This document shows positions 24,580 to 31,681 of a DNA stretch of 38,062 nucleotides, piece by piece. Under the pieces are notes generated by a model. It was given only the letters and a program-made list of their open reading frames with translations. It ran no database searches and was not told the origin of the DNA. The position numbers were made by a program, and so were the translations under genes. Each line of letters opens with the position of its first letter. The first letter of the stretch is position 1. The stretch is from Spirochaetota bacterium (GTDB taxonomy: Bacteria > Spirochaetota > Spirochaetia > SZUA-6 > Fen-1364): NCBI GenBank assembly GCA_026398635.1, contig JAPLSM010000361.1:1-38062 (forward strand), in the 5' to 3' direction.

Positions 24580-25054
24580 CGAGGCGCGACCTCTGGCAGT
24601 GGCAGACGGCGACCGCGAGGGCATCCGCCGCGTGGTCGGGGGAAGGAATCTCCTCGAGGCCGAGTAGCACGGCCACCAGGCGCTGCACCTGGCCCTTCTC
24701 GGCCCGTCCGCGACCGATGACGGCCTGTTTCACCTGCTGGGGCTGGTAGAAACCCGTCGGGATGCCGCGTTGGCCGAGGGCGAGCACCACGACCCCGCGG
24801 GCGTGCGCCACGGGTATGGCGCTGGCCACGTTGCGGGCGAAGTACAGCTCCTCCACGCCGGCCTCGTCGGGCTTGTACTCTTCGAGCACCGCGAGGATGC
24901 CTTCGTAGATGGCTCGCAGCCGGTTGGGCAGACCGAGCTCGGGACCGGTCGACAGCACGCCGTGGGCGACATGGCGGAAGCGCGTGCCGTCGAAGCGGAC
25001 GACGCCCCAGCCGGTCGCCGCCAGTCCGGGATCGATCCCGATCAGGGTGGTCAT
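24557..25054 (-). CDS. ruvC: Crossover junction endodeoxyribonuclease RuvC
   Basis: The 165-residue resolvase has all four catalytic acidic residues in place: D8 in GIDPG, E68 in VEELYF, and D140/D144 in PDHAADALAVAVCH. The QVKQAVIGRGRAEKGQVQ segment is also typical. RuvC cuts Holliday junctions migrated by RuvAB. The ATG overlaps the yebC stop by 4 bp. All three ruv genes in a row make a complete resolvasome operon. Confidence 0.97.
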   Translation of the reverse strand: MTTLIGIDPGLAATGWGVVRFDGTRFRHVAHGVLSTGPELGLPNRLRAIYEGILAVLEEYKPDEAGVEELYFARNVASAIPVAHARGVVVLALGQRGIPTGFYQPQQVKQAVIGRGRAEKGQVQRLVAVLLGLEEIPSPDHAADALAVAVCHCQRSRLDVQQPVR

Positions 25055-25794
25055 TCCGTCATTTCGAATCCGTCGGGGATCTCCAGGTTGGTTGCCACGC
25101 TCTGCACGTCCTCGTGGTCCTCGAGGTACTCGACGAGCTTCAAGGCCTTCTGTGTCTTGTCGTTGTCGAGGCTGACCGTGTTGTCAGCCACCCGGGCCAG
25201 CTCGGCAGTGGTGCTCGCGTACCCCGCTGTCTCCAGCGCCTTGGCCACCTTGTAGAAGTCCTCGGGAGTGGTGGAGACCTCGATGGATTCGCCGTAGGTG
25301 GCGACGTCCTCCGCGCCCGCGTCGAGGGCGGCCGTGAGAATGTCGTCCTCCTTGTACTTCGATGCCTCGAAGGTGATCAGGCCCTGGCGCTTGAACAGGT
25401 GCTTGACGCTGCCCGCGGTACCGAGGTTTCCGCCGTGCTTGTTGAGGAGGTTGCGGATCTCGGCGGCAGCCCGGTTCTTGTTGTCGGTGAGCACGTCGAT
25501 GAGGATGGCCACGCCGCCCGGACCGAACCCCTCGTACAGGATTTCCTCGTAATTGACGCCCTCGAGCTCGCCGAGACCCTTCTTTACAGCCCGGTCGATG
25601 TTGTCCTTGGGCATGTTCCCGGCCTTTGCCTTGAGGATGGCAGTGCGGAGCCGGGGGTTCGTCTCCTGGTCCCCGCCGCCTTGCTTGGCGGCGATGCTGA
25701 TCTCCTTGATCAGCTTGGTGAACATCTGGCCGCGTTTCGCGTCCGCGACGCCCTTCTTGTGCTTGATGGTATGCCATTTGCTATGGCCGGACAT
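25051..25794 (-). CDS. yebC: YebC/PmpR-family protein (TACO1-like)
   Basis: The 247-residue protein starts with the family signature SGHSKWHTIKHKKGVADAKRGQMFTKLIKEI and contains GNMPKDNIDRAVKKG and EGFGPGGVAILIDVLTDNKNRAA. Proteins of this family have been described as transcriptional regulators and, more recently, as helpers of translation through difficult stretches. The ruvC neighbour downstream is common. It is first in the yebC-ruvCAB-queA operon, with a candidate promoter and palindrome just upstream. Confidence 0.96.
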   Translation of the reverse strand: MSGHSKWHTIKHKKGVADAKRGQMFTKLIKEISIAAKQGGGDQETNPRLRTAILKAKAGNMPKDNIDRAVKKGLGELEGVNYEEILYEGFGPGGVAILIDVLTDNKNRAAAEIRNLLNKHGGNLGTAGSVKHLFKRQGLITFEASKYKEDDILTAALDAGAEDVATYGESIEVSTTPEDFYKVAKALETAGYASTTAELARVADNTVSLDNDKTQKALKLVEYLEDHEDVQSVATNLEIPDGFEMTE

Positions 25795-25834
25795 GGTTGT
25801 TGCTCCCTATTATCGTGAGAGGTTTGCTCGAGTG

Positions 25835-25863
25835 ACGCTACACCAACCCTCGGAGGGTGTCAA
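25835..25863 (-). promoter_or_regulatory. Candidate promoter of the yebC-ruv-queA operon with a palindrome in the spacer
   Basis: The minus strand has a perfect TTGACA (25863-25858), a 17-base spacer and TAGCGT (25840-25835, a poor -10). The spacer contains CCCTCCGAGGG, a perfect dyad around one base. The dyad could be an operator. With the flanking ACACC and GGTGT it could also form a weak terminator hairpin for hemW, but there is no T-tract. Confidence 0.4.
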
Positions 25864-25881
25864 GAATCCGGGCGCGCCGGT

Positions 25882-27135
25882 TCAGTCCGGCCAGCGCACG
25901 GTAATCGCCGGCAACCCGTCCGCGCGCAACGCCCCGGCCAGCTCGCCCAGGAGTGAATCGAGCAGCAGGAGGCCTCGATCGGTCAGCCGCAGGGTGCCGG
26001 CCTCCGACGAGGCTAGCCCCTGCTCCACCCACCGTTCCCATACTCCCGGCGCGAGCCGGTCCAGGTCCTGCCCGAAGCGGCGTCGGAACGACTCCGCGCA
26101 GATTCCGTCCACGAGCCGCAGGCCCATCATGAGGGTCTCCAGGACGAAGGAGGAGGCGGGGACGACCTCCGTTTCGATGCCCCATGGAGTGCCGGCCAGT
26201 CCTGTTGCCCGTGACAGGAACGTCGAAATATCGCGCGGATTCGAGAGACGGATAACGCCGGCATGCTCCCCGATATCCGTGAGGGCTTTCGTGAGATTGG
26301 CGGGAAGTGTGGAAACAGCTCCGGGGCCGATGCCGAGGTATGGCTCCAGGCGCCAGTACCGCAGATTGTGCTGACATTCCTTACCCGGACGGGCGAAATT
26401 AGACACTTCGTACTGGTGCAGCCCTGCACCCTCGAGGGCTGCCCTGCCCTCCAGCCAGAGTTCATCATCGTGGTCCCGTTTGTTCAACGCGACGCTGCCC
26501 GATCTGACGAACCCGGCAAGCGGGGTATCCGGCTCGACGGTCAGGGAATACAGCGACGCGTGGCCGGAGCCTGTCCGCACCACCGTCTCCCCGTCGGCGA
26601 TCATCCCCTCCCTGGACTGTCCGGGGATGCCTGCGATCAGGTCGAAGCTCGTGTCCCCGTTCCATGCCTGCCCCAGGAACTCGATCGCGCGCAGGTTGTC
26701 AGCGGCCGTGCCGGGCCGGCCGAGCACAGCCAGGAGTCGGTCATCCATACTCTGCAGGCCGACGCTCAGCCGGGTTACCCCGGCCTGGCCGCAGATATCG
26801 AGAAACGCGCGGTCGAGGGACTCAGGATTCGCCTCCACCGTCCATTCCGATGGCCCGAGATCCGCAAGCCGGCCGAGGAGCCGCCCCAGCAGGGCCGTCG
26901 GCAGCACGCTCGGCGTCCCGCCGCCCACGTAGACCGTTTCGAAACGTACCGCGGGAGCCTGAGCGAGGAATCGATCGAGTTGCGCGATGGTCTGTTCGAT
27001 GACCGGGACGGCCGAACCGTCAGCCGCGTCGCCCCTGCCGAGGGGCACCGAATAGAAATCGCAGTAGAGGCACTTCGAGGCGCAGAACGGCACGTGGACG
27101 TAGAGTGAGAGACGGATCGGGTCAGAGACCGCCAA
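25882..27135 (-). CDS. hemW: Radical SAM protein HemW (coproporphyrinogen III oxidase-like)
   Basis: The 417-residue protein has the radical-SAM cluster C18-x3-C22-x2-C25 (FCASKCLYCDFYS), the GGGTPS motif (YVGGGTPSVLP) and a C-terminal HemN-like domain (ESFRRRFGQDLDRL...GLLLLDSLLGEL). HemW-type proteins bind heme and act as heme chaperones; true HemN makes protoporphyrinogen IX. The lack of a long N-terminal extension before the cluster favours HemW. The start is TTG 27135, 14 bp inside the upstream signal peptidase gene; no ATG or GTG is available before the cluster. Confidence 0.9.
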   Translation of the reverse strand: MAVSDPIRLSLYVHVPFCASKCLYCDFYSVPLGRGDAADGSAVPVIEQTIAQLDRFLAQAPAVRFETVYVGGGTPSVLPTALLGRLLGRLADLGPSEWTVEANPESLDRAFLDICGQAGVTRLSVGLQSMDDRLLAVLGRPGTAADNLRAIEFLGQAWNGDTSFDLIAGIPGQSREGMIADGETVVRTGSGHASLYSLTVEPDTPLAGFVRSGSVALNKRDHDDELWLEGRAALEGAGLHQYEVSNFARPGKECQHNLRYWRLEPYLGIGPGAVSTLPANLTKALTDIGEHAGVIRLSNPRDISTFLSRATGLAGTPWGIETEVVPASSFVLETLMMGLRLVDGICAESFRRRFGQDLDRLAPGVWERWVEQGLASSEAGTLRLTDRGLLLLDSLLGELAGALRADGLPAITVRWPD

Positions 27136-27871
27136 GGGATCGCAGGGGCCAATAGCGGAACATCACCCTGCCGATGATGCGGGCCTCGGCGAGGGGGCCC
27201 CAGCTCCGGCTGTCGCTCGAGGAGGTTCGATTGTCCCCCAGCACATAGTACTCACCGGCACTGAGGGTGATGTCGGTCGCCGAGCCGGAGAACGGGAGGT
27301 AGGGTTCCCAGTTCGCCGGGGCGAACTCGACGCGCCGTTCGAACGGCTCGCGGATCAGCTGCGCTTCCGGGGTGAAATCCGAGGCGTCCCGGGGCCGGAT
27401 CGCAGCGGTGAAGTCCTGCAGCCGGATGGTGTCCCCGGGCACGCCGATGACCCGCTTCACCACGAACCGGTTCACCCGTCCACCTTCGAGATCGCGCACG
27501 AGGGTTGCCTTCTGCCCGGTGAAGAAACCTGCAATCGGTTCGAGCAGTCTTCTCCAAGCGGGCGCCGCAGCCGCATAGGGAGGTTCCACGACCACCAGGT
27601 CGCCTCTCCGCGGCTCGCCGAGGCCGGGGAGGCGTGTCGAGGTGAACGGGAGCCTCGGGCCGAAGGCAACCAGGCTCACGACGACCCGGTCCGAGGGCTC
27701 GAGTGCCGGACTCATCGATACCGACTCGATGCGCCACGTGGAAGCGAGGAATCGTGAAACCACGAGCCACAGCAGGAAGGCCGCAGCGATCACCCGTACG
27801 ACGCCCGAGCGCCAGAGCGAAGCCCGGCGTTTCCGTACTGAGGAGGTGTACCGCTCTACCGTACCGATCAC
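27122..27871 (-). CDS. lepB: Signal peptidase I, shorter copy
   Basis: The 249-residue protein has one membrane anchor (VVRVIAAAFLLWLVVSRFLA, ~24-43), the catalytic Ser in ESVSMSPAL (S52), the catalytic Lys in FVVKRVIGVPGD (K139) and the GDNRTSSSDSRSWGP box. It should cleave signal peptides at the outer face of the inner membrane. The start is GTG 27871, overlapping the upstream lepB stop as GTGA. All catalytic residues are present, so it is predicted active. It sits between the longer lepB and hemW in one operon. Confidence 0.93.
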   Translation of the reverse strand: MIGTVERYTSSVRKRRASLWRSGVVRVIAAAFLLWLVVSRFLASTWRIESVSMSPALEPSDRVVVSLVAFGPRLPFTSTRLPGLGEPRRGDLVVVEPPYAAAAPAWRRLLEPIAGFFTGQKATLVRDLEGGRVNRFVVKRVIGVPGDTIRLQDFTAAIRPRDASDFTPEAQLIREPFERRVEFAPANWEPYLPFSGSATDITLSAGEYYVLGDNRTSSSDSRSWGPLAEARIIGRVMFRYWPLRSLGGL

Positions 27872-28923
27872 TTTACTCCGCCGAACCGACTGAAGGGCCA
27901 GTAGCGGAAGAGCCCGCGCCCGAGCACCTTTCCCAGCTTGACCGGGCCGAAGTACCGGGCATCGCGGGAGTTGTCCCGGTTATCCCCCATGGGAAAGAGA
28001 CGGTCATCGGGCACGTACGCGCCCTCGGAGCGCCTGCGCCATTCGAGCCGGACCGCCTGGTTCCATGGCTCGAGCGACCACGCGGCACGGTAGCGGGAGG
28101 CGCTGAAAGCAAGATCGTCGAACAGGGCGACCGCCTGCGCGCCGAGATGGCCGTCCGCGTCGCGTGAAACGCTGAGGTACCGTCCCAGGTCGCGTTTCAG
28201 GCTGTCCGCAACGGGCAGGTTCGCTTCCTCGAGGGCGAGCGCTGTACCGGCGTTCCCGAGGTGCGGATACTCGTCCGCGTCGAAGCTCCGGGTGTTCGGG
28301 TACACGAGGCCGAAGTCTTCCTTGATCGCCGCCTCGCTTCGGAAATCCATAGCGCCGGCGGTCAGGATTTCCACGTTCCCGTCGTTCATCCTGATCCGCT
28401 CGCCCGGCATGCCGATGGCGCGCTTGACGAGGAAGTGGTGCTTGGGATTTCCGTTCTCGTCCCGGTCGATGTCCACCAACGACAGCGTGACCATGTAGAC
28501 GACACGCTGCAGGATGTCCTTCAGGGGTCCGATCGAGAGGTACTCGGGGCTCTCGAAGATGATGACGTCGCCGCGCTTGGGTTGCCGGAAGCCGGGCATC
28601 TTCAGCATGCCGGGCACGAGCTCGGGGCCGTAAACGAGCTTGTTCACGAAGATCCGGTCGCTGATGAGCAGCGACGGAACCATGGATTCCGAGGGGATCT
28701 GGTAGGCCTGCAGCAGATACTGGTTGATGAGGAGCACGATCACCACGGCCGAGAGGATGGCGTCGAGCCAGTCCAGAACCGGGTTCTTCTTCTTTTGCTT
28801 CTCCTTCTTCGCGATCCGCCGGCGCTTCTGCCACGTAAGCACACGTTCGGTGGCGGTCTGCACGGCGAGTTCCCATTCCTGCCATTTCATGTGCCAGCGA
28901 GGATACCACGTGTCCGATTTCAT
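27868..28923 (-). CDS. lepB: Signal peptidase I, longer copy
   Basis: The 351-residue protein has a basic cytoplasmic start with a Lys/Arg-rich run (~33-47), one membrane anchor (AILSAVVIVLLINQYLLQA, ~55-73), the catalytic Ser in IPSESMVPSLL (S80), the Lys in LVKRAIGMPGE (K167) and MGDNRDNSRDARYFGP. A ~100-residue insertion between these last boxes makes it longer than its neighbour. I start it at ATG 28923. A TTG two codons earlier and the ATG at 28890 are alternatives. The ATG is complementary to the -35 of the divergent promoter, so the two start regions overlap. Confidence 0.92.
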   Translation of the reverse strand: MKSDTWYPRWHMKWQEWELAVQTATERVLTWQKRRRIAKKEKQKKKNPVLDWLDAILSAVVIVLLINQYLLQAYQIPSESMVPSLLISDRIFVNKLVYGPELVPGMLKMPGFRQPKRGDVIIFESPEYLSIGPLKDILQRVVYMVTLSLVDIDRDENGNPKHHFLVKRAIGMPGERIRMNDGNVEILTAGAMDFRSEAAIKEDFGLVYPNTRSFDADEYPHLGNAGTALALEEANLPVADSLKRDLGRYLSVSRDADGHLGAQAVALFDDLAFSASRYRAAWSLEPWNQAVRLEWRRRSEGAYVPDDRLFPMGDNRDNSRDARYFGPVKLGKVLGRGLFRYWPFSRFGGVK

Positions 28924-28951
28924 TGACAAGCAGAGAGTGCCTTCCTATACT
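28923..28951 (+). promoter_or_regulatory. Strong sigma-70-type promoter (TTGACA-N17-TATACT) for the PEGA/SUMF1 gene
   Basis: A perfect TTGACA (28923-28928), a 17-bp spacer and TATACT (28946-28951) lie on the plus strand. The predicted transcription start, seven bases after the -10, is the A of the ATG at 28958. The transcript would then be leaderless. The -35 also covers the start codon of the divergent lepB gene. Confidence 0.75.
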
Positions 28952-28957
28952 GCCGTC

Positions 28958-30610
28958 ATGCCCAAACGGGAGAAAACCCCGCCGCAGGGTGCGCAACCCT
29001 CGGAGGTCTTCGTACGCCTCAAGCCGATCCTCGGCATCAAACCCGGCACGTACCTCACTGCCGTCTACGTGCTCGCGGTCTTGCTCGTTCTCTTTTTCGT
29101 GCTGTTCTATCCGGGGCTGCGCCACCGGGGCTCGTATCTCGTGCTCTCCGGTGAGCCTGCGCGTGCCACCGTTCTCGTCGACGGCAGGTTTGCCGGCAGT
29201 ACGCCGTGCACCGTTTTCGCACCTATTGGCACCCGAAGCATCGAAGTGTCAAAGCCTTTCTACAGCACCGATGAACGGAATGAGTCGGTGCCTGGCAGGG
29301 TGTTCGCAACTCTCATTGTCCCACAGCGCAGAAGCATCTATTACCACCTCGATCTCGCCGACGCTCAGGGCCTTTTCGCTTGGGCGCTTGATGATTTCGC
29401 CCGCAACCCGATCATTCCCGAGATCATTTCAACGACAACCGCCGAGGTTATTGCTGCATATCAGGGAGATTTACCCAAGGATATCCAATTACAACTGTTA
29501 TTTTTTTTAGACAATGCGATGCTGTTTATCACAAATGAGCAGCAAATGCGTGAGCTAATGATTGCGAGATCGACTCTGGCAGCGACAGGCGGCTTTTCCA
29601 CTCCTGCCAACCTCCTTGGGTTTGTTCAACAAATCGCACAACTTCAAGAGAAATATGACAATCTCCCTGCCTGGACTATCCTGGCATCTTCAAAAGAAAA
29701 GTCCAAGCAGATCCTGGCAACCGGCTGGTCGAGCGCGTATGCCGCACATTATCTCAACGCGGTGAAGAAACTATCCCTGGAACCCGCGCCTGCGGGCTCA
29801 GGTGGCTCAGTGAGTCTTTCTGGTGTCATTCTACGTTCCATCCCTTCCGGAACGCTCCTGATGGGCAGGGACGACGTAGAAAGCACCCTCGGCAAGACCA
29901 TCGATCAGCTCATGGCACACGCGGTCCGAATCGAGCGCTTCTTCATCGCCGAGACCGAGGTGACCAACCGGCAGTACCAGGCGTTCGTCGACGCCGTCCC
30001 GGAGTGGAAGCCTTCCAACCGGGACGCCCTCCTCAGCACCGGTCTCGTTTCGGACGGGTACCTCGCAACCTGGAGCGAGGACCGCTTCCCTGCCGGTAGC
30101 GCTGACCTGCCCGTAACCGGTGTATCATGGCATGCAGCTTCAGCGTACTGCGTGTGGCTCCAGGCGGGACTCGCCGCATCACGGCCGGGCTCGATCGTCC
30201 GCCTGCCGACCGAGGCCGAGTGGGAGTGGGCGGCACGCGGCGGGCTGCGGGGCAAGCCCTACCCTTCTGGGGACAAGCCGGGACGGTCCGTGTTCTTCGT
30301 CAAGGACATCAGCGGTCCCGGGCCTGCCGGAAGCTCCGAGCCCAACGGGTATGGCCTGCGCGACATGGCCGGCAACGTATGGGAGTGGTGCGCGGACAGT
30401 TACGCGCCGGCAGCCTACCTCCTCAGCTCGCTCGACGGCGAGGCAAACCGACGACTCGCCGCGGCTCTACCGGAAACGTCCGAGAAGGTCGTGCGCGGCG
30501 GCTCCTGGAACAACCAGAAAGAGCTGCTGCGCGTGTACACCCGGGGCAGCCAGCCCGCCGACTGGTGCACCGGGCAGCTCGGGTTCCGGCTGGCGGCCAC
30601 GATCCCCTAG
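28958..30610 (+). CDS. Membrane protein with PEGA-like and SUMF1 (formylglycine-enzyme-like) domains
   Basis: The 550-residue protein has a short cytoplasmic start, one membrane helix (TYLTAVYVLAVLLVLFFVLFY, ~34-54) and a PEGA-type domain (~65-105, ARATVLVDGRFAGSTPCTVFAPIG). A helical middle (~130-290) follows, then a C-terminal SUMF1 domain (~300-550: FFIAETEVTNRQYQAFV, LPTEAEWEWAARGG, GLRDMAGNVWEWCADS, VVRGGSWNNQ, LGFRLA). SUMF1 proteins share the formylglycine-generating fold, but here the catalytic Cys pair pattern is not evident, so I predict a structural or binding role. The middle (~29230-29780) is clearly AT-richer than the rest and has a T8 tract at 29501-29508. It precedes smpB by 6 bp. 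Confidence 0.85.
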   Translation: MPKREKTPPQGAQPSEVFVRLKPILGIKPGTYLTAVYVLAVLLVLFFVLFYPGLRHRGSYLVLSGEPARATVLVDGRFAGSTPCTVFAPIGTRSIEVSKPFYSTDERNESVPGRVFATLIVPQRRSIYYHLDLADAQGLFAWALDDFARNPIIPEIISTTTAEVIAAYQGDLPKDIQLQLLFFLDNAMLFITNEQQMRELMIARSTLAATGGFSTPANLLGFVQQIAQLQEKYDNLPAWTILASSKEKSKQILATGWSSAYAAHYLNAVKKLSLEPAPAGSGGSVSLSGVILRSIPSGTLLMGRDDVESTLGKTIDQLMAHAVRIERFFIAETEVTNRQYQAFVDAVPEWKPSNRDALLSTGLVSDGYLATWSEDRFPAGSADLPVTGVSWHAASAYCVWLQAGLAASRPGSIVRLPTEAEWEWAARGGLRGKPYPSGDKPGRSVFFVKDISGPGPAGSSEPNGYGLRDMAGNVWEWCADSYAPAAYLLSSLDGEANRRLAAALPETSEKVVRGGSWNNQKELLRVYTRGSQPADWCTGQLGFRLAATIP

Positions 30611-30616
30611 CCCTCC

Positions 30617-31081
30617 ATGGCAAAGGCGGAAGACGGCATCAAGGTCCTTTCGGTCAACCGGAAGGCTCGGTTCAACTACTCGATCCAGGAAGCGTTCGAG
30701 TGCGGTATTGAACTGGTGGGAACCGAGGTGAAATCGATGAAGGAAGGCCGGTTTTCGTACTCGGACGCCTTCGCGACGGTGGACAACGAACAGCTGTGGC
30801 TGGTGGACTTCCATATCAGCCCCTACTCCCACGGCAACATCTTCAACCACGACCCGTTGAGGCGGCGGCGCCTCCTGGTGCACAAGAAGGAAATCCGGCG
30901 CCTCCGCCGGGTGGTCGATGAGAAGGGGTTGACCCTCGTCCCCATGCGGTTTTATCTTAAGCGTGGATTCGTGAAGTGCGAACTTGCCATCGCCAAGGGC
31001 AAGAAGCTCTTTGACAAGCGCGAAGATATCAAGCGGCGGGACGTCCGCCGCGAGATCGAACGGGACTTCAAGGACCGGTAG
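30617..31081 (+). CDS. smpB: SsrA-binding protein SmpB
   Basis: The 154-residue protein has the SmpB core: NRKARFNYSIQEAFECGIELVGTEVKSMKEG, DFHISPY, RRRRLLVHKKEI and LTLVPMRFYLKRGFVKCELAIAKGKKLFDKREDIKRRD, with the basic C-terminal tail that enters the decoding site. SmpB brings tmRNA to stalled ribosomes. No clear ribosome-binding site precedes it, so translation may be coupled to the gene 6 bp upstream. The tmRNA gene begins 9 bp after its stop. Confidence 0.97.
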   Translation: MAKAEDGIKVLSVNRKARFNYSIQEAFECGIELVGTEVKSMKEGRFSYSDAFATVDNEQLWLVDFHISPYSHGNIFNHDPLRRRRLLVHKKEIRRLRRVVDEKGLTLVPMRFYLKRGFVKCELAIAKGKKLFDKREDIKRRDVRREIERDFKDR

Positions 31082-31090
31082 TTATACCCA

Positions 31091-31437
31091 GGGGGTGCAA
31101 CGGTCTCGACTGAGGTTGGTTCGGTCATGAGCTGCAGGTGGAGCGCCACCACTCCTAACAGTGGCAAAACCTTTAACTGCCAACGCAGATTACGCTCTCG
31201 CTGCCTAAGGCGGCGACGGGCCTCCGGAAGCGCTGCTCCGAGCGTCCGGTACGCCCGACGCAAACCGGGGATCACCTACGCGACGGCCTGCGGGCGCGCG
31301 GGGACAATACACGCGGGCTTTGACGACCGGCGGATCGCCGCCACCCAAACCGGTTATCGAGAAAACATCGGGCGGATAAACCTGTAGAAGTTCATGGTCG
31401 GCGCTTCAGGACGCGGGTTCGACTCCCGCCACCTCCA
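31091..31437 (+). ncRNA. ssrA: Transfer-messenger RNA (tmRNA, ssrA)
   Basis: The 5' end GGGGGTGCAACGGTCTCGAC and the 3' end are diagnostic. The acceptor stem pairs GGGGGTG (31091-31097) with CACCTCC (31430-31436), and the T-arm GCGGG-TTCGACT-CCCGC is intact. The genome reads A then TTT, so CCA is not encoded. The tag frame is in 31179-31208. smpB lies only 9 bp upstream and I see no good promoter in the gap, so the two may be transcribed together and processed. Boundaries rest on the acceptor pairing. Confidence 0.95.
31179..31208 (+). other. tmRNA proteolysis tag reading frame (ANADYALAA, stop)
   Basis: Within ssrA the frame GCC AAC GCA GAT TAC GCT CTC GCT GCC TAA encodes Ala-Asn-Ala-Asp-Tyr-Ala-Leu-Ala-Ala. 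The YALAA end is the classical degron recognised by ClpXP-type proteases. The resume codon is inferred as GCC at 31179 from comparison with other tags (AAN...YALAA); it could be shifted by a codon. Confidence 0.85.
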
Positions 31438-31526
31438 TTTGTCAATTCCTTTCTGAGTAATGAGTCGCAGGATTTCGTGCCTGCCAACTGACAGTACTTT
31501 GACCAAAATGGAAGGGGCAAAGTGTC

Positions 31527-31655
31527 ATGGCACGGTATCGGGATCTCTTCACGCTATTCCCACAGCCTCGAAAGAACGGACACACCGTTTGGTACTACTT
31601 CACCTACTGAAGTCGGTAGATGTACCAAGTCGCGTTCTGCGTGACAATCCAACGA
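31527..31655 (+). pseudogene. Decayed N-terminal fragment of a phage-type tyrosine integrase
   Basis: An ATG at 31527, behind a GGAAGGGG site, opens 27 codons reading MARYRDLFTLFPQPRKNGHTVWYYFTY and then a stop. This resembles the start of phage/island integrases (FTLFxRKxxxGxxVWYYxTYDxxGRRT). In the next frame the similarity seems to continue as EVGRCTKSRSA, stop, QSN. So there is a frameshift near 31605 plus stops, and the rest is missing before the following gene. It lies 90 bp after the tmRNA 3' end, a classic island attachment site. Confidence 0.6.
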
Positions 31656-31681
31656 TCTCGGTTGGCCTGCAACAGGGGGAC

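Noticed and set aside
28958-30610. A true formylglycine-generating enzyme that activates sulfatases
   Set aside because: The SUMF1 fold motifs are there, but the catalytic Cys pair pattern is not evident and no sulfatase gene is in the window.
31399-31437. Possible separate tRNA from the TTCGACTCCCGCC arm
   Set aside because: This T-arm and acceptor strand pair with the 5' end of the tmRNA at 31091; no anticodon arm is present nearby.
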